Origin: HyVt-477 sp965224605
GTDB lineage: Bacteria; Pseudomonadota; Gammaproteobacteria; Thiotrichales; Thiotrichaceae
Assembly (NCBI GenBank): GCA_965224605.1
Contig: CBDCZP010000012.1
Location: 124,001-188,000, forward strand
Direction: 5' to 3'
DNA length: 64,000 nucleotides
Below the pieces are notes generated by a model. It was not told the origin of the DNA, ran no database searches, and saw only the letters and a program-made list of their open reading frames with translations. This document shows positions 1-8,259 of this stretch, piece by piece (position 1 is the stretch's first letter; each line of letters starts with the position of its first letter). The translations under genes were made by a program, and so were the position numbers.

Positions 1-951
1 GAAGGGTTTTAGCTGATCAGGTCTATTTTTACTCAATGAAAGCAGGCGAGGATAGATGGTTGCATCCAAAGCACCTAAAATAAACAGGCTTAAAAAAGAA
101 ATAGAGGCGGCTGTGGAATACAGACCTACTGCTTCGTTGCTGAGTAACGCGCCGACCATCAAAGTATCCGACCACAGCATTAAAAACGAGAAGACAGAAA
201 CAGGAGCCAATGGTAATGAACGTTTAACTAATGTTTTTATCGCGGGTGCTTGCGTCAGTGCTAAGTTTCTTTCTGCGTTCTTTTCTGAGTTTTGGGTTTT
301 CAGCCAGGGAATAATGATTAACAGAGAAACGAGGCCGGCTAATATATTGGATGCGGTATACAGGTTGATATAAAGCTGATTAAACGCGAAATTGTTCCAG
401 AAAACGAAAATAAGCAATAGAAAACTAAGGGCAGGCAATGCATTTTGAACTAAAGCTGTTACTGAAGGCTTATGTAATGCTTTCAAATAAAACGAATTAA
501 TTGTAAGCAGATTGAAAAAAAGTACTCCAATGCTGGCAATGATTAAGTTGTTTGTTGATATGTCGCCAAACAGTGTGCTTTTCAGGATAGGGCTAAACAG
601 GATCCACAATAGGATAAAACAGACTGAGCTAATGAAAACAACGGCATAACTACGTTTTAAAAACTGGGTGCCAAAGATTATTTGCTGACTATTAGCTTTT
701 TCAACACTTGCCACTTCTTTCACAATCAGTTGCTCAACACCAATTCGGCTTAGCAAAGCAACACCTGTGACCAGTGTAAGCAGCATACGCAAGTCGCCAT
801 AGTGACCCAGTGATAGAAGCCTGGCTATGAGTATTTGTAGTGCGAAATTAAGACCTACGCCTGTAAAACGGGCAAGTGTTGCGTACATACTTTGCAACAG
901 CAGTCCTTTATTGGCAGCGTGATTAGTGGCAGCGCGATTGGCAGCAGGCAT
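1..951 (-). CDS. Oligosaccharide flippase (Wzx/MOP-type), 3' end outside window
   Basis: The reverse strand stays open from the ATG at 951 to the first base, giving 317 codons without a stop, so the gene is cut by the window edge. The product is very hydrophobic, with repeated 18-22 residue membrane segments. Its start, with ARLLSLGHYG after a first helix, and the later SVFSFLMLWSDTLMVGAL segment followed by a GLYSTAASI-type stretch are typical of polysaccharide flippases of the MATE/MOP superfamily. These move undecaprenyl-linked O-antigen or exopolysaccharide units across the inner membrane. Family members are usually 400-500 residues, so about a quarter is missing. A polysaccharide cluster probably continues to the left. 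The substrate cannot be inferred. Confidence 0.75.
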   Translation of the reverse strand, partial: MPAANRAATNHAANKGLLLQSMYATLARFTGVGLNFALQILIARLLSLGHYGDLRMLLTLVTGVALLSRIGVEQLIVKEVASVEKANSQQIIFGTQFLKRSYAVVFISSVCFILLWILFSPILKSTLFGDISTNNLIIASIGVLFFNLLTINSFYLKALHKPSVTALVQNALPALSFLLLIFVFWNNFAFNQLYINLYTASNILAGLVSLLIIIPWLKTQNSEKNAERNLALTQAPAIKTLVKRSLPLAPVSVFSFLMLWSDTLMVGALLSNEAVGLYSTAASISFLSLFILGALDATIYPRLLSLSKNRPDQLKPF

Positions 952-1000
952 AAAATAATAATTCAAGTGGAGGGAAGTCTTGCATAAGTACTTTGATAAA

Positions 1001-1121
1001 CTCCCTCCACCTAGCAGGGGGAGGGCTGGGGAGGGGGTGGAATGCAAGTAAGTACCTGATTTATCATACCCCTCTCCCTAACCCTCTTCCTACTTAGGGA
1101 TGAGGGGGCTCTTTCTGGATG
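1001..1121. repeat. Pair of REP-like palindromes in a gene-free stretch
   Basis: Two GC-rich imperfect palindromes lie back to back: CTCCCTCCACCTAGCAGGGG with its G-rich arm at 1001-1040, and a C-rich arm with AGGGATGAGGGGG at about 1068-1110. The first shares its core with the element at 17164-17189. This is the usual look of intergenic REP/BIME elements. In the rest of 952-1447 I see no gene, only AT-rich sequence. Confidence 0.6.
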
Positions 1122-1447
1122 ATAAGTCATTATGGGTTTGTCATGTGTCATTTAATAGACGGATTATATTACCCAAGATCAGTCATAGCAACAACATGAA
1201 TGCTTTCTGTTTGGCTGTTTTATCCAGAAATTACGGGTGATTGGGAATGTATGATTGATAAAGATAAATATTAAAGATTGACATGGATGGATAGCATGCC
1301 AGAGATTTCAGAAGCAGAGATGATTAGATAGTTTGACAGTTACGGTAACTGGTAACGTAGCTGTTTACGTAACTATGGCTTGTGATGCTGTTATTTGTTA
1401 ATTCGACACATGGAATGCATGAGCCTGAATATCAGGAGGCGCGTGGA

Positions 1448-1924
1448 TTAGTGACTTTTTATATAGTTCTTAATGTCTTTAGGTGAAATATTACCAGACT
1501 GCATTGCTTTCAACTCACCATTAGGAGAAAAAATCAAATAAGTGGGTGCGCCAACCATTGGCTTTTTAGCAACTTTACGAACATAGGAATCGAACTCTGA
1601 CCGGTTAGTTAAAAGCGTGGGGAAATTAACTTTAAAACGATCAATGAAACGTTGAGCTTTTGACTTGTTGCCATCCAGTGAAACACCAATTAACTTTGCG
1701 TTTGGAAATGTACCTTTAGATTTTACCAGTTCAGGCATCGTTTTTTTGCAAGTACCACATTCTGAGTGCCAAGCTTCAACTATTAACCATTGACCTTTGC
1801 CAACGTAGCGAGATACGTCCGAAGGATTTCCACTCATATCTGTCATTGCAGTAGCATGAGAGGTTAGAAATGAAAGGCTTAATAAAAGGATGCTAGACAG
1901 GATTGCTTTAACGTTTCGGGTCAT
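1448..1924 (-). CDS. Periplasmic thioredoxin-like protein (TlpA/ResA type)
   Basis: A 158-residue protein with a cleavable signal peptide (a hydrophobic stretch at about residues 6-26 ending in ATA). It carries a thioredoxin fold with the redox motif C56-G-T-C59 inside AWHSECGTCKK, and a cis-Pro-containing loop VGAPTYLIF near residue 125. Such proteins reduce or oxidise periplasmic thiols, for example in cytochrome c maturation or repair. No ccm or dsb gene is adjacent, so the partner is unknown. The active-site dipeptide GT differs from the PH of DsbA and the GP of thioredoxin. It stands alone, with gene-free DNA on both sides. Confidence 0.75.
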   Translation of the reverse strand: MTRNVKAILSSILLLSLSFLTSHATAMTDMSGNPSDVSRYVGKGQWLIVEAWHSECGTCKKTMPELVKSKGTFPNAKLIGVSLDGNKSKAQRFIDRFKVNFPTLLTNRSEFDSYVRKVAKKPMVGAPTYLIFSPNGELKAMQSGNISPKDIKNYIKSH

Positions 1925-2339
1925 TGATGGTATCCATTAATTGCGTTTTAATAAGTAAGAGTTTCTCTAGCGTTGAACTCATATATAAGTATATTAATCA
2001 ACTCTTATTTATTTCTGTGGGAAATTTATCATTCGAGTTGACAAATATCAACTAAATTAATTTAACAACCCTATCAATTATTTTTATAGATATGTTTAAA
2101 AACAAGACAAATGGAGGGATAGATAAGAAATACTGCAAAAAAATCAATATCTCTTTTTATGTGTGCTATATATTAAGTCAGACTGTTGTAAATTTAGGAC
2201 AGTTTATTCAGCATGCTAGTCAGTACATGTGTCCCCAATCTTATTTAGACTTACACTAGGGAAATTGCTAGGGATTTGAAGGTCTGGTGAGGTTGTTAAC
2301 TAACTAATAAATCTATATATAGATAAAAAAGGAGCATCT
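1925..2339. other. Gene-free AT-rich intergenic region
   Basis: This separates the divergent TlpA-like and META-domain genes and must hold both promoters. A clear ribosome binding site, AAAGGAG, precedes the ATG at 2340 by seven bases. I see no RNA gene, repeat or terminator here. Confidence 0.5.
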
Positions 2340-2876
2340 ATGAATAAATTACATACAAAAGAAGCGTTGGGCTCTCGTCCTCGGCGCCAGTTTTTGCTTG
2401 TTCCGTTGGCTTTTGTTGCGAGCCATTTACTTCCTACCTCAGTAATGGCTGCAGAACCTGATGCTATAACCACACGGAAAGTTGATGAAGGATGTCCTTT
2501 AAATAGTGGAGGCACGTCACTTCTTGATACCCAATGGCGTGTAGCTTCTGTTTACGGCAATAGGATTCCATCTGCTGTCGATATGGTTATGAAAGTGAAT
2601 AAATACTCATTGACGGGTCTAGCGGGTTGTAACTCTTATTCCGCGTCTTTCCAACAAGTAGGGAATACCGGCTTTAGAGTAACAAAAGTCAGTAAAAGTA
2701 CTAAAGGCTGTGAAATCGTACGACCTATTAAAGGTGGACGAACCATTAATATTGGTGATCTTGAAGGTGGATATTTGCGCACGCTACGTAGAATGGGGAG
2801 TGTTCAGCATATAAATAACACATTGGTTTTTTATAATCGAAGTGGTGCTAAAGGGATTATAATGACCCCCATATGA
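2340..2876 (+). CDS. META-domain (HslJ-like) exported protein
   Basis: A 178-residue protein. The N-terminus has a twin-arginine-like signal (RPRRQFLLVP, then a hydrophobic run ending in VMA, about residue 37), so export by Tat or Sec is likely. Residues 60-170 match the META/HslJ pattern: LLDTQWRVASVYG, then GLAGCNSYSASF, then a T-x-GC stretch (STKGCEIV). HslJ in E. coli is a heat-inducible outer-membrane-associated protein linked to novobiocin resistance; the molecular role of the domain is poorly known. It is monocistronic with a strong ribosome binding site. The next gene points towards it. Confidence 0.7.
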   Translation: MNKLHTKEALGSRPRRQFLLVPLAFVASHLLPTSVMAAEPDAITTRKVDEGCPLNSGGTSLLDTQWRVASVYGNRIPSAVDMVMKVNKYSLTGLAGCNSYSASFQQVGNTGFRVTKVSKSTKGCEIVRPIKGGRTINIGDLEGGYLRTLRRMGSVQHINNTLVFYNRSGAKGIIMTPI

Positions 2877-2944
2877 GGACTCCATACAAAACACCTATAT
2901 AAAGACTGTGTGGGTGCTAACTACGCGTAATCAAACAGAAGAGG

Positions 2945-5053
2945 TCATATTTCCCCAGTAACTTTAAGCGTAAATGCATAGTTCTGTGCGACATCTGCTA
3001 AAGCAGCAAATCTACCTGTTGTACCAAAATGTCCAGATGTCATATTCGTTTTAAGCATAAGTATATTGTCATCTGTTTTTAGCTCGCGGAGCTTTGCTAC
3101 CCATTTTGCGGGTTCCCAATAGGTCACACGTGGATCAGAGACTCCTGCGGTAATCAATAGGGCGGGATAGTCTTTGGCAGCAACATTGTCGTAGGGAGAA
3201 TAAGAAGAAATCCACTGATAGGCTTCTTCACTTTCAATAGGATTGCCCCACTGCGACCATTCTCCAGGTGTTAATGGCAAGCTATCATCCAGAATGGTAT
3301 TGAGCACATCAACGAAAGGCACATGGGCAATGGCTCCGGCAAACAAGTCAGGTCGCATATTAACAACCGCACCCACCAACAATCCACCCGCGGAACCTCC
3401 TTCACAGGTGATATAACCCTTCTGCGTATAGGATTCAGAAACAAGGTGGTCTGCTACCGCAATAAAATCTTTAAAAGTGTTAGGTTTCCCCGCTAATTTT
3501 GCTGATTCATACCAGGCACGACCTTTTTCTTGTCCGCCACGGACATGGGCAATTGCATAGACAAAGCCACGATCAACTAACGATAAACGATTTCCCGAGA
3601 ATCCTGCGGGAATTGAATGCCCATAAGACCCATAACCATATAACAAGCAAGGAGCCGTACCATCTAAAACTGTAGACTTGTGGTATAAAACAGTTACAGG
3701 AACCTGTTCACCATCATGACTTTTCGCCATTAGTCGTTTGGTAATATAATCATCAGCATGATGTCCGGATGGAATAACGGTTTCTTTGCGCAATTCACGT
3801 TCACCTGTGAGCAGATCATAGTCATAGATACATGAAGGTGTGGTGGGTGAAGAGTAGCTGTAACGCAAATAATGGCTATCGTATTCAAGCGAGGGATCAA
3901 GTCCTATTGCATAAGCTTCTTCTGCAAACTTTATTTCTGTCACTGAGCCAGTTTTGTCCCGAATTTTGATACAGGGTAGGGCATTCTCACGTTCCATCCA
4001 GATTAGCCAATCTTGATAAGCTTCAATGCCGAGTATTATTCGCCCTGGCTGGTGAGCAACAACATCTTGCCAGTTATCCTTTTGTGGCGAGTCTATCGGC
4101 ACTGAAACAATTTTAAAATCATCCGCCCCCTCTGCGTTAGTAACGATAATAAACTGATCACCTTGTTGTTCAACAGAGTATTCCAGACCTTCTTGTCTAG
4201 GCTCAATAACACGCGGCGATGTTGTCAATGCTCCTGTGGGGATTACCCAATGTTCATCTTGATCGTTCATACCGGTTGATAACACAACAAACTTACCCGA
4301 CAGTAACCGGTCTACTCCCATAAAGAAGCGACTGTCTTTTTCTTCCATCACCAGTACATCATGGTGCGGATTTGTGCCCACTTGATGACGATAAATCTTG
4401 CTGGGACGGTGATCCTTATCGACGCGAGTATAAAATAGCGTATGCTCATCACCCCATGCCACTGACTCAACATCATCAATACAATAGTCAAGATCGTGGT
4501 AGGTTTTTTGGTTTTTCGACTTCCCTAACTCACGAATGGATAGGGTGAAATATTCCGAACCGTTGATATCACACGTCCAGGCGAGAAAATTATGATCAGG
4601 ACTGATTTCAGTAGTGCCTAACTCGAAATAATCCTTTCCTTCAGCTTCAATATTGCCGTCTAATAGTATTTCTTCATCATCACCCAGTCGTGCCGTGCGT
4701 ACCATCATTGGATGCTCAGAGCCTGTTTCATAACGTGTGTTATAAGCGTATTGGTCGCATTTGTCAGGAACGCCAGAAACATCTTCTTGTATACGCCCGC
4801 GCATCTCAGCGACAAGCTGCTCTTGTAAGGTTTCGGTATCCTGCATCGCTGCTTTTAAATAGGCATTTTCTGCATGAAGATAGTCTTTGATATCCTCTGG
4901 TAATTTCTCAGGTTCTCGCATAGCCTCTTGCCAGTTTTCAGCTCGCAACCAGAAATAATCATCCACTGTTGTAATTTCGTGAAAGGTTTGTAAGTGTGGG
5001 TGCTTACTGGCAACGGGCGAAGTCAGTGTTTTAAGTGCTTTGAAATGAGACAT
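2945..5053 (-). CDS. ptrB: Oligopeptidase B (S9A prolyl oligopeptidase family)
   Basis: At 702 residues it is close to the usual length of about 690. It has an N-terminal seven-bladed propeller (roughly residues 70-410) and a C-terminal alpha/beta hydrolase domain. The catalytic serine sits in GGSAGG near residue 555, the aspartate in GVSDPRVTYW near 640 and the histidine in SGHFG near 672. Oligopeptidase B cleaves short peptides after Arg or Lys in the cytosol. The N-terminal HPHLQTFHEITTVDDYFWLR block is also typical. It is transcribed divergently from the phosphotransferase-like gene at 5128, with about 74 bp between starts. Confidence 0.92.
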   Translation of the reverse strand: MSHFKALKTLTSPVASKHPHLQTFHEITTVDDYFWLRAENWQEAMREPEKLPEDIKDYLHAENAYLKAAMQDTETLQEQLVAEMRGRIQEDVSGVPDKCDQYAYNTRYETGSEHPMMVRTARLGDDEEILLDGNIEAEGKDYFELGTTEISPDHNFLAWTCDINGSEYFTLSIRELGKSKNQKTYHDLDYCIDDVESVAWGDEHTLFYTRVDKDHRPSKIYRHQVGTNPHHDVLVMEEKDSRFFMGVDRLLSGKFVVLSTGMNDQDEHWVIPTGALTTSPRVIEPRQEGLEYSVEQQGDQFIIVTNAEGADDFKIVSVPIDSPQKDNWQDVVAHQPGRIILGIEAYQDWLIWMERENALPCIKIRDKTGSVTEIKFAEEAYAIGLDPSLEYDSHYLRYSYSSPTTPSCIYDYDLLTGERELRKETVIPSGHHADDYITKRLMAKSHDGEQVPVTVLYHKSTVLDGTAPCLLYGYGSYGHSIPAGFSGNRLSLVDRGFVYAIAHVRGGQEKGRAWYESAKLAGKPNTFKDFIAVADHLVSESYTQKGYITCEGGSAGGLLVGAVVNMRPDLFAGAIAHVPFVDVLNTILDDSLPLTPGEWSQWGNPIESEEAYQWISSYSPYDNVAAKDYPALLITAGVSDPRVTYWEPAKWVAKLRELKTDDNILMLKTNMTSGHFGTTGRFAALADVAQNYAFTLKVTGEI

Positions 5054-5127
5054 ATAATAATCTTGGCTAGGATGACAGCACTGGATTATAATTCACTTTT
5101 TATTCACAGTTCTACTGTTGATTACGA

Positions 5128-6165
5128 ATGTTGGATAAACCAGTTTACCCGACATATATAACCTCGATTAACTACTACTGCTTTAACTGTAAATATATGC
5201 CTCGCGAATTACCCAATGCACTTGTACCGAAACTACCCACTTTTCATACAGCGACTCATATACCGTCGCAATTTGAAGACAGTACGCATCAATTGTGGCG
5301 TCTGGAAGGAGTTGAGAATAAACATCAAGGAACGTGCAATAACTTTCTAAAAATATGTAGCAACACGACTTCTCCTTTTTGGCAAGTCATGCAACATTTA
5401 TTCGGCATTAGCTTGTCAATAGAAATAAGTAAATTCAATGACTTGTACGGGTTCATTAAAGCTTCGACTCCACTTCAAGTGCCTACTTTAATTGCTGCGA
5501 AGTCCAACGCTCACCTAGCCTATATTCTAACCTCTGAATTAAGTGGTTCTGTCGTCGATGATGTGAACTTGAAAATGGTGGGTCAATTGGCTCAACACAT
5601 AGCGGAGCTGCATCAAAAGAAATGTCCTCATTGGGGTGCTATAACTTCTTTAGGTTCTCAGCGTTCAAGCTCTCAAATGCTAAGTTCACAAACAAAGCTT
5701 GGATTCAGTGCTAGTGAATGGCCAAAAATGCTGGCACATACATTACGCCAATTTAGTGAATCACAACGGATTCCAGCTGAAATTGTCTCGCAGTCGTTAC
5801 ATGCTTGCCAGTACGCTGATATTGCTGAATTTGTACCCTTAATGCCTGATTTACGCTGGGATCAATTTCTGCAACATGACGGGGAGTTAATAGCTTTAGT
5901 AGATTTGGATGCTTTTGTACTCGCACCTCGTGAGCTTGATTTTGTCTTGTTAGAGTATATTTTGACAAAGGAACAATATGATTGTTTTACACAATCTTAC
6001 AGCACTGTCTTCAATGAAATTTCAGATTCCAATACTAATACCAGCAGCAATTTTATTCCAGATATCACAAAAGTACGCCCTGCATACCGTTTGTTATTAT
6101 TTTTAATGCAAGTTCTTGGCGAGCAAGATATTGATGCCTGGATGTCTGCTCCGCACTATTGTTAA
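5128..6165 (+). CDS. Phosphotransferase-like protein (APH/choline-thiamine kinase fold)
   Basis: A 345-residue protein without a strong family match by eye. The second half looks like the aminoglycoside/choline kinase fold: PDLRWDQFLQ stands where HGDxxxxN usually is, and LVDLDAFVLAPRELDFV stands where the DFG-like IDWxxxGxPxxDLA block is. The catalytic HxD is therefore altered (PDLRWD), so activity is uncertain. The true start may be the ATG of MPRELPNALV at codon 24, because the first 23 residues look non-native. It converges with a PnuC/YkoF pair that may import thiamine, so thiamine kinase is one possible role. That is inference from context only. Confidence 0.5.
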   Translation: MLDKPVYPTYITSINYYCFNCKYMPRELPNALVPKLPTFHTATHIPSQFEDSTHQLWRLEGVENKHQGTCNNFLKICSNTTSPFWQVMQHLFGISLSIEISKFNDLYGFIKASTPLQVPTLIAAKSNAHLAYILTSELSGSVVDDVNLKMVGQLAQHIAELHQKKCPHWGAITSLGSQRSSSQMLSSQTKLGFSASEWPKMLAHTLRQFSESQRIPAEIVSQSLHACQYADIAEFVPLMPDLRWDQFLQHDGELIALVDLDAFVLAPRELDFVLLEYILTKEQYDCFTQSYSTVFNEISDSNTNTSSNFIPDITKVRPAYRLLLFLMQVLGEQDIDAWMSAPHYC

Positions 6166-6190
6166 CTGGCCTTTTCTCGTCAAAATGTGA

Positions 6191-6229
6191 AGCACTAGCA
6201 CTAGCACTAGCACTAGCACTAGCACTAGC
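6191..6229. repeat. Hexanucleotide tandem repeat AGCACT x6
   Basis: Six perfect copies of AGCACT plus a partial seventh lie between two convergent genes. The last copies supply the stop codon of the PnuC-like gene. Read on its strand each unit is TAG-TGC, so the repeat holds a stop in every unit and length changes cannot extend that protein. Confidence 0.95.
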
Positions 6230-6833
6230 TAGAAGCACTGGCTTTCCAGCTACGATAGCCATAAATAGAAAGTATGACATAGGCTACAAACAAGATAATG
6301 GTAACGTAGTATCCTGTTTGCCAATACAAACCAATCGCCACTATGTCTACAACAAACCAATAAATCCAGGTTTGTATAATCTTGTGGGCTAATAGCCATG
6401 TGGATATAACGGAAAACACCATGACAGGGGCATCAAGATAAGGCAAACGGGTTTCTGTATAGGTGGAGAGATAATAGCCAATTAACACGCTCAGCAGGAT
6501 TCCAGGAGGGATCACTAGAAAATGTTTCTTCCATGGCCAACTTGAAACAATCAGGCTTTCCTCGCCTTCTTCACCGTTTTTGCTGCGTCTCCACAGCATA
6601 AAACCATATATGGCCATACCCATATAGTAAAAGTTAAGCAATGCCTGCATCGGCAGCTGCCCTTCCCAGAACAAAAAGGTATAAATAATCGTACTTGAAA
6701 AAGCAGCAGGCCAACACCAAACCGATTCTTTTGCAGCTAGAACAACATAAACAATACCCAGAGCAGTGGCCAAAACCTCCCATCCCGATAGTGCTGCGAA
6801 AGCATTTAGTACCGCTACCCCAATATCATCCAT
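6225..6833 (-). CDS. PnuC-family vitamin transporter, possibly thiamine (PnuT-like)
   Basis: A 202-residue protein with about seven membrane segments. Landmark motifs of the PnuC family are present: AAKESVWCWPAAF near residue 35, NFYYMGMAIYGFMLW near 70, and the C-terminal IYWFVVDIVAIGLYW followed by YGYRSW. PnuC proteins are facilitators for nicotinamide riboside, and relatives carry thiamine (PnuT) or riboflavin (PnuX). The start overlaps the end of a YkoF-like gene by 8 bp, so the two are translationally coupled. YkoF-type proteins bind thiamine or HMP, so thiamine is the most likely cargo. No TPP riboswitch is visible upstream. The C-terminus ends in the hexamer repeat. Confidence 0.75.
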   Translation of the reverse strand: MDDIGVAVLNAFAALSGWEVLATALGIVYVVLAAKESVWCWPAAFSSTIIYTFLFWEGQLPMQALLNFYYMGMAIYGFMLWRRSKNGEEGEESLIVSSWPWKKHFLVIPPGILLSVLIGYYLSTYTETRLPYLDAPVMVFSVISTWLLAHKIIQTWIYWFVVDIVAIGLYWQTGYYVTIILFVAYVILSIYGYRSWKASASS

Positions 6834-7089
6834 TGTCAGTCACCCCTAATCTATTTCTACCTACTATTTTTATGACAAAGACTGAGTCAGGAATAGCCTC
6901 CAGCACGGTCGATATTTCTTTATCCAATAACATCATAATAAGATGAAAGTCACCAAAAACCTGTGTACTTAAACTGTTTCGCACGACGACAATATCCTCT
7001 ACTTTTTCAACAGCATCAATGAACGCAAGAATGGGTTTAACGTATTCATTTTGTAGGGGGTAAAGACTGATATCAATCGAGACTTCCAT
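6826..7089 (-). CDS. YkoF-like thiamine/HMP-binding protein
   Basis: About 87 residues from the ATG at 7089, which has AAAGGA six bases upstream; an in-frame ATG at 7107 has no ribosome binding site. VSIDISLYPLQNEYVKPIL followed by STQVFGDF matches the YkoF/MTH1187-type ferredoxin-like fold, which binds thiamine or hydroxymethylpyrimidine in Bacillus YkoF. YkoF has two such domains; this protein has one and would have to dimerise. It is first in a two-gene operon with a PnuC-like transporter. A TATAAT hexamer lies at 7144-7149 on the reverse strand with a poor -35. Confidence 0.65.
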   Translation of the reverse strand: MEVSIDISLYPLQNEYVKPILAFIDAVEKVEDIVVVRNSLSTQVFGDFHLIMMLLDKEISTVLEAIPDSVFVIKIVGRNRLGVTDNG

Positions 7090-7206
7090 AGGTGTTCCTT
7101 TATTCATTGTTCTTGAAAACTTCTTCTAAGGTTACACATAACTATTATATGATAACTTATTAATATAAATCTATTAAAAATAGATAATATCAGTGAAAAT
7201 TACTAA

Positions 7207-8259
7207 CTACACTGATATCACATCAACAATTTGCGCAAGCAAAACTGTCGCATAAGAACCCGGTGGCAAGTTAAAACTAAGCTGTAGGCTGTGTTCGTCC
7301 AGCCACTTATGGTGTAAATCTGTAATTTGTACTCTTAATGCCCGCCTTTCTTGTTTTAAACCGTGTTTCTCCAGCCCCGCACATAACAGCGAGTGCTGGG
7401 CGGCTATTTCCTTTTCTAATACTAAGACCTCATTAGTCGATTCAGGCAGTCCTTTGCCCCATAAAGGCCCACTGGGGTGTATATCAAACTTCTTAATTCG
7501 ACTATTCAGTTGCTCATCACCATCATCCGCAAACCATGAATGACTCAGACCGAGAATAAACAAATCACCTGCTAGGGGTTTACTCCAGCTACCTTCATCA
7601 ATACGGGCAGAAAGAAGATGATTGAAAATCCATGAGCGCGCGGCAGAAAGATACATGCTACGTTGGTTTCTGCTTTTTGGCTTGTTAATTTCACCTTCGA
7701 ACCATGCTCTGACACGTTCTATGTTTCCCCACTGCGTATTGCCATCTTTTTCTACACGATGACCAAACCGCTGTTCTCCAAAATAATTGGGGATACCGTT
7801 TTGCTTTATGTGTTGAATACGTTCATCAAGTTGTGATTTATCGCCTCTACAATCACGTATAGTGAGGATAAAACGGTTACCTTTTAGCGCACCTCTACGG
7901 AGTTTTTTCAAGTGACGCGTTTGTTTCAGGATATCAATATTGTCTGTTAATGATTCCGGGATCAGTCTGCTAACGTCAGGCGTTACTTTGCCAGGAAGAT
8001 ACACGCTAAACCATTGTGTGGTCATTGCATTGCGGTCTTTTAGGCCTGCAAACCCTACGTCCTGTCTCTTTACCTGCAACAACTTGGCAAGTTGTCCTGC
8101 AAGCCAATCGGTATTGGTTGCAGTTTTGCGAATTTTCAAAAACAGATGTTCGCCTTCACCGGCTGGAGTAAAGAGAGGAATTTCCTCGACAATGAAGTCT
8201 TCAGGCTGGGTGCGAATAGTGCCGGTTAGTATAGGCTGATAAACAGCAGTGAAATTCAT
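7207..8259 (-). CDS. truD: tRNA pseudouridine(13) synthase TruD
   Basis: A 350-residue protein matching TruD over its length, with the catalytic aspartate in GLKDRNA near residue 80, KLRRGALKGNRF near 140 and NYFGEQRFG near 180. TruD converts U13 of tRNA-Glu to pseudouridine. Its ATG overlaps the recD stop by 4 bp. In many gammaproteobacteria truD sits with ispF and surE; here it follows recB-recD instead, so it is probably transcribed with DNA repair genes. Confidence 0.93.
   Translation of the reverse strand: MNFTAVYQPILTGTIRTQPEDFIVEEIPLFTPAGEGEHLFLKIRKTATNTDWLAGQLAKLLQVKRQDVGFAGLKDRNAMTTQWFSVYLPGKVTPDVSRLIPESLTDNIDILKQTRHLKKLRRGALKGNRFILTIRDCRGDKSQLDERIQHIKQNGIPNYFGEQRFGHRVEKDGNTQWGNIERVRAWFEGEINKPKSRNQRSMYLSAARSWIFNHLLSARIDEGSWSKPLAGDLFILGLSHSWFADDGDEQLNSRIKKFDIHPSGPLWGKGLPESTNEVLVLEKEIAAQHSLLCAGLEKHGLKQERRALRVQITDLHHKWLDEHSLQLSFNLPPGSYATVLLAQIVDVISV

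Noticed and set aside
6065..6280. Frame encoding an Ala-Ser repeat
   Set aside because: It is an accidental reading of the AGCACT hexamer repeat across two convergent genes.
7090..7206. TPP riboswitch before the YkoF-like gene
   Set aside because: I looked for CTGAGA and the ACCTGA/GATCTGG segments and did not see them in this 117-bp stretch.
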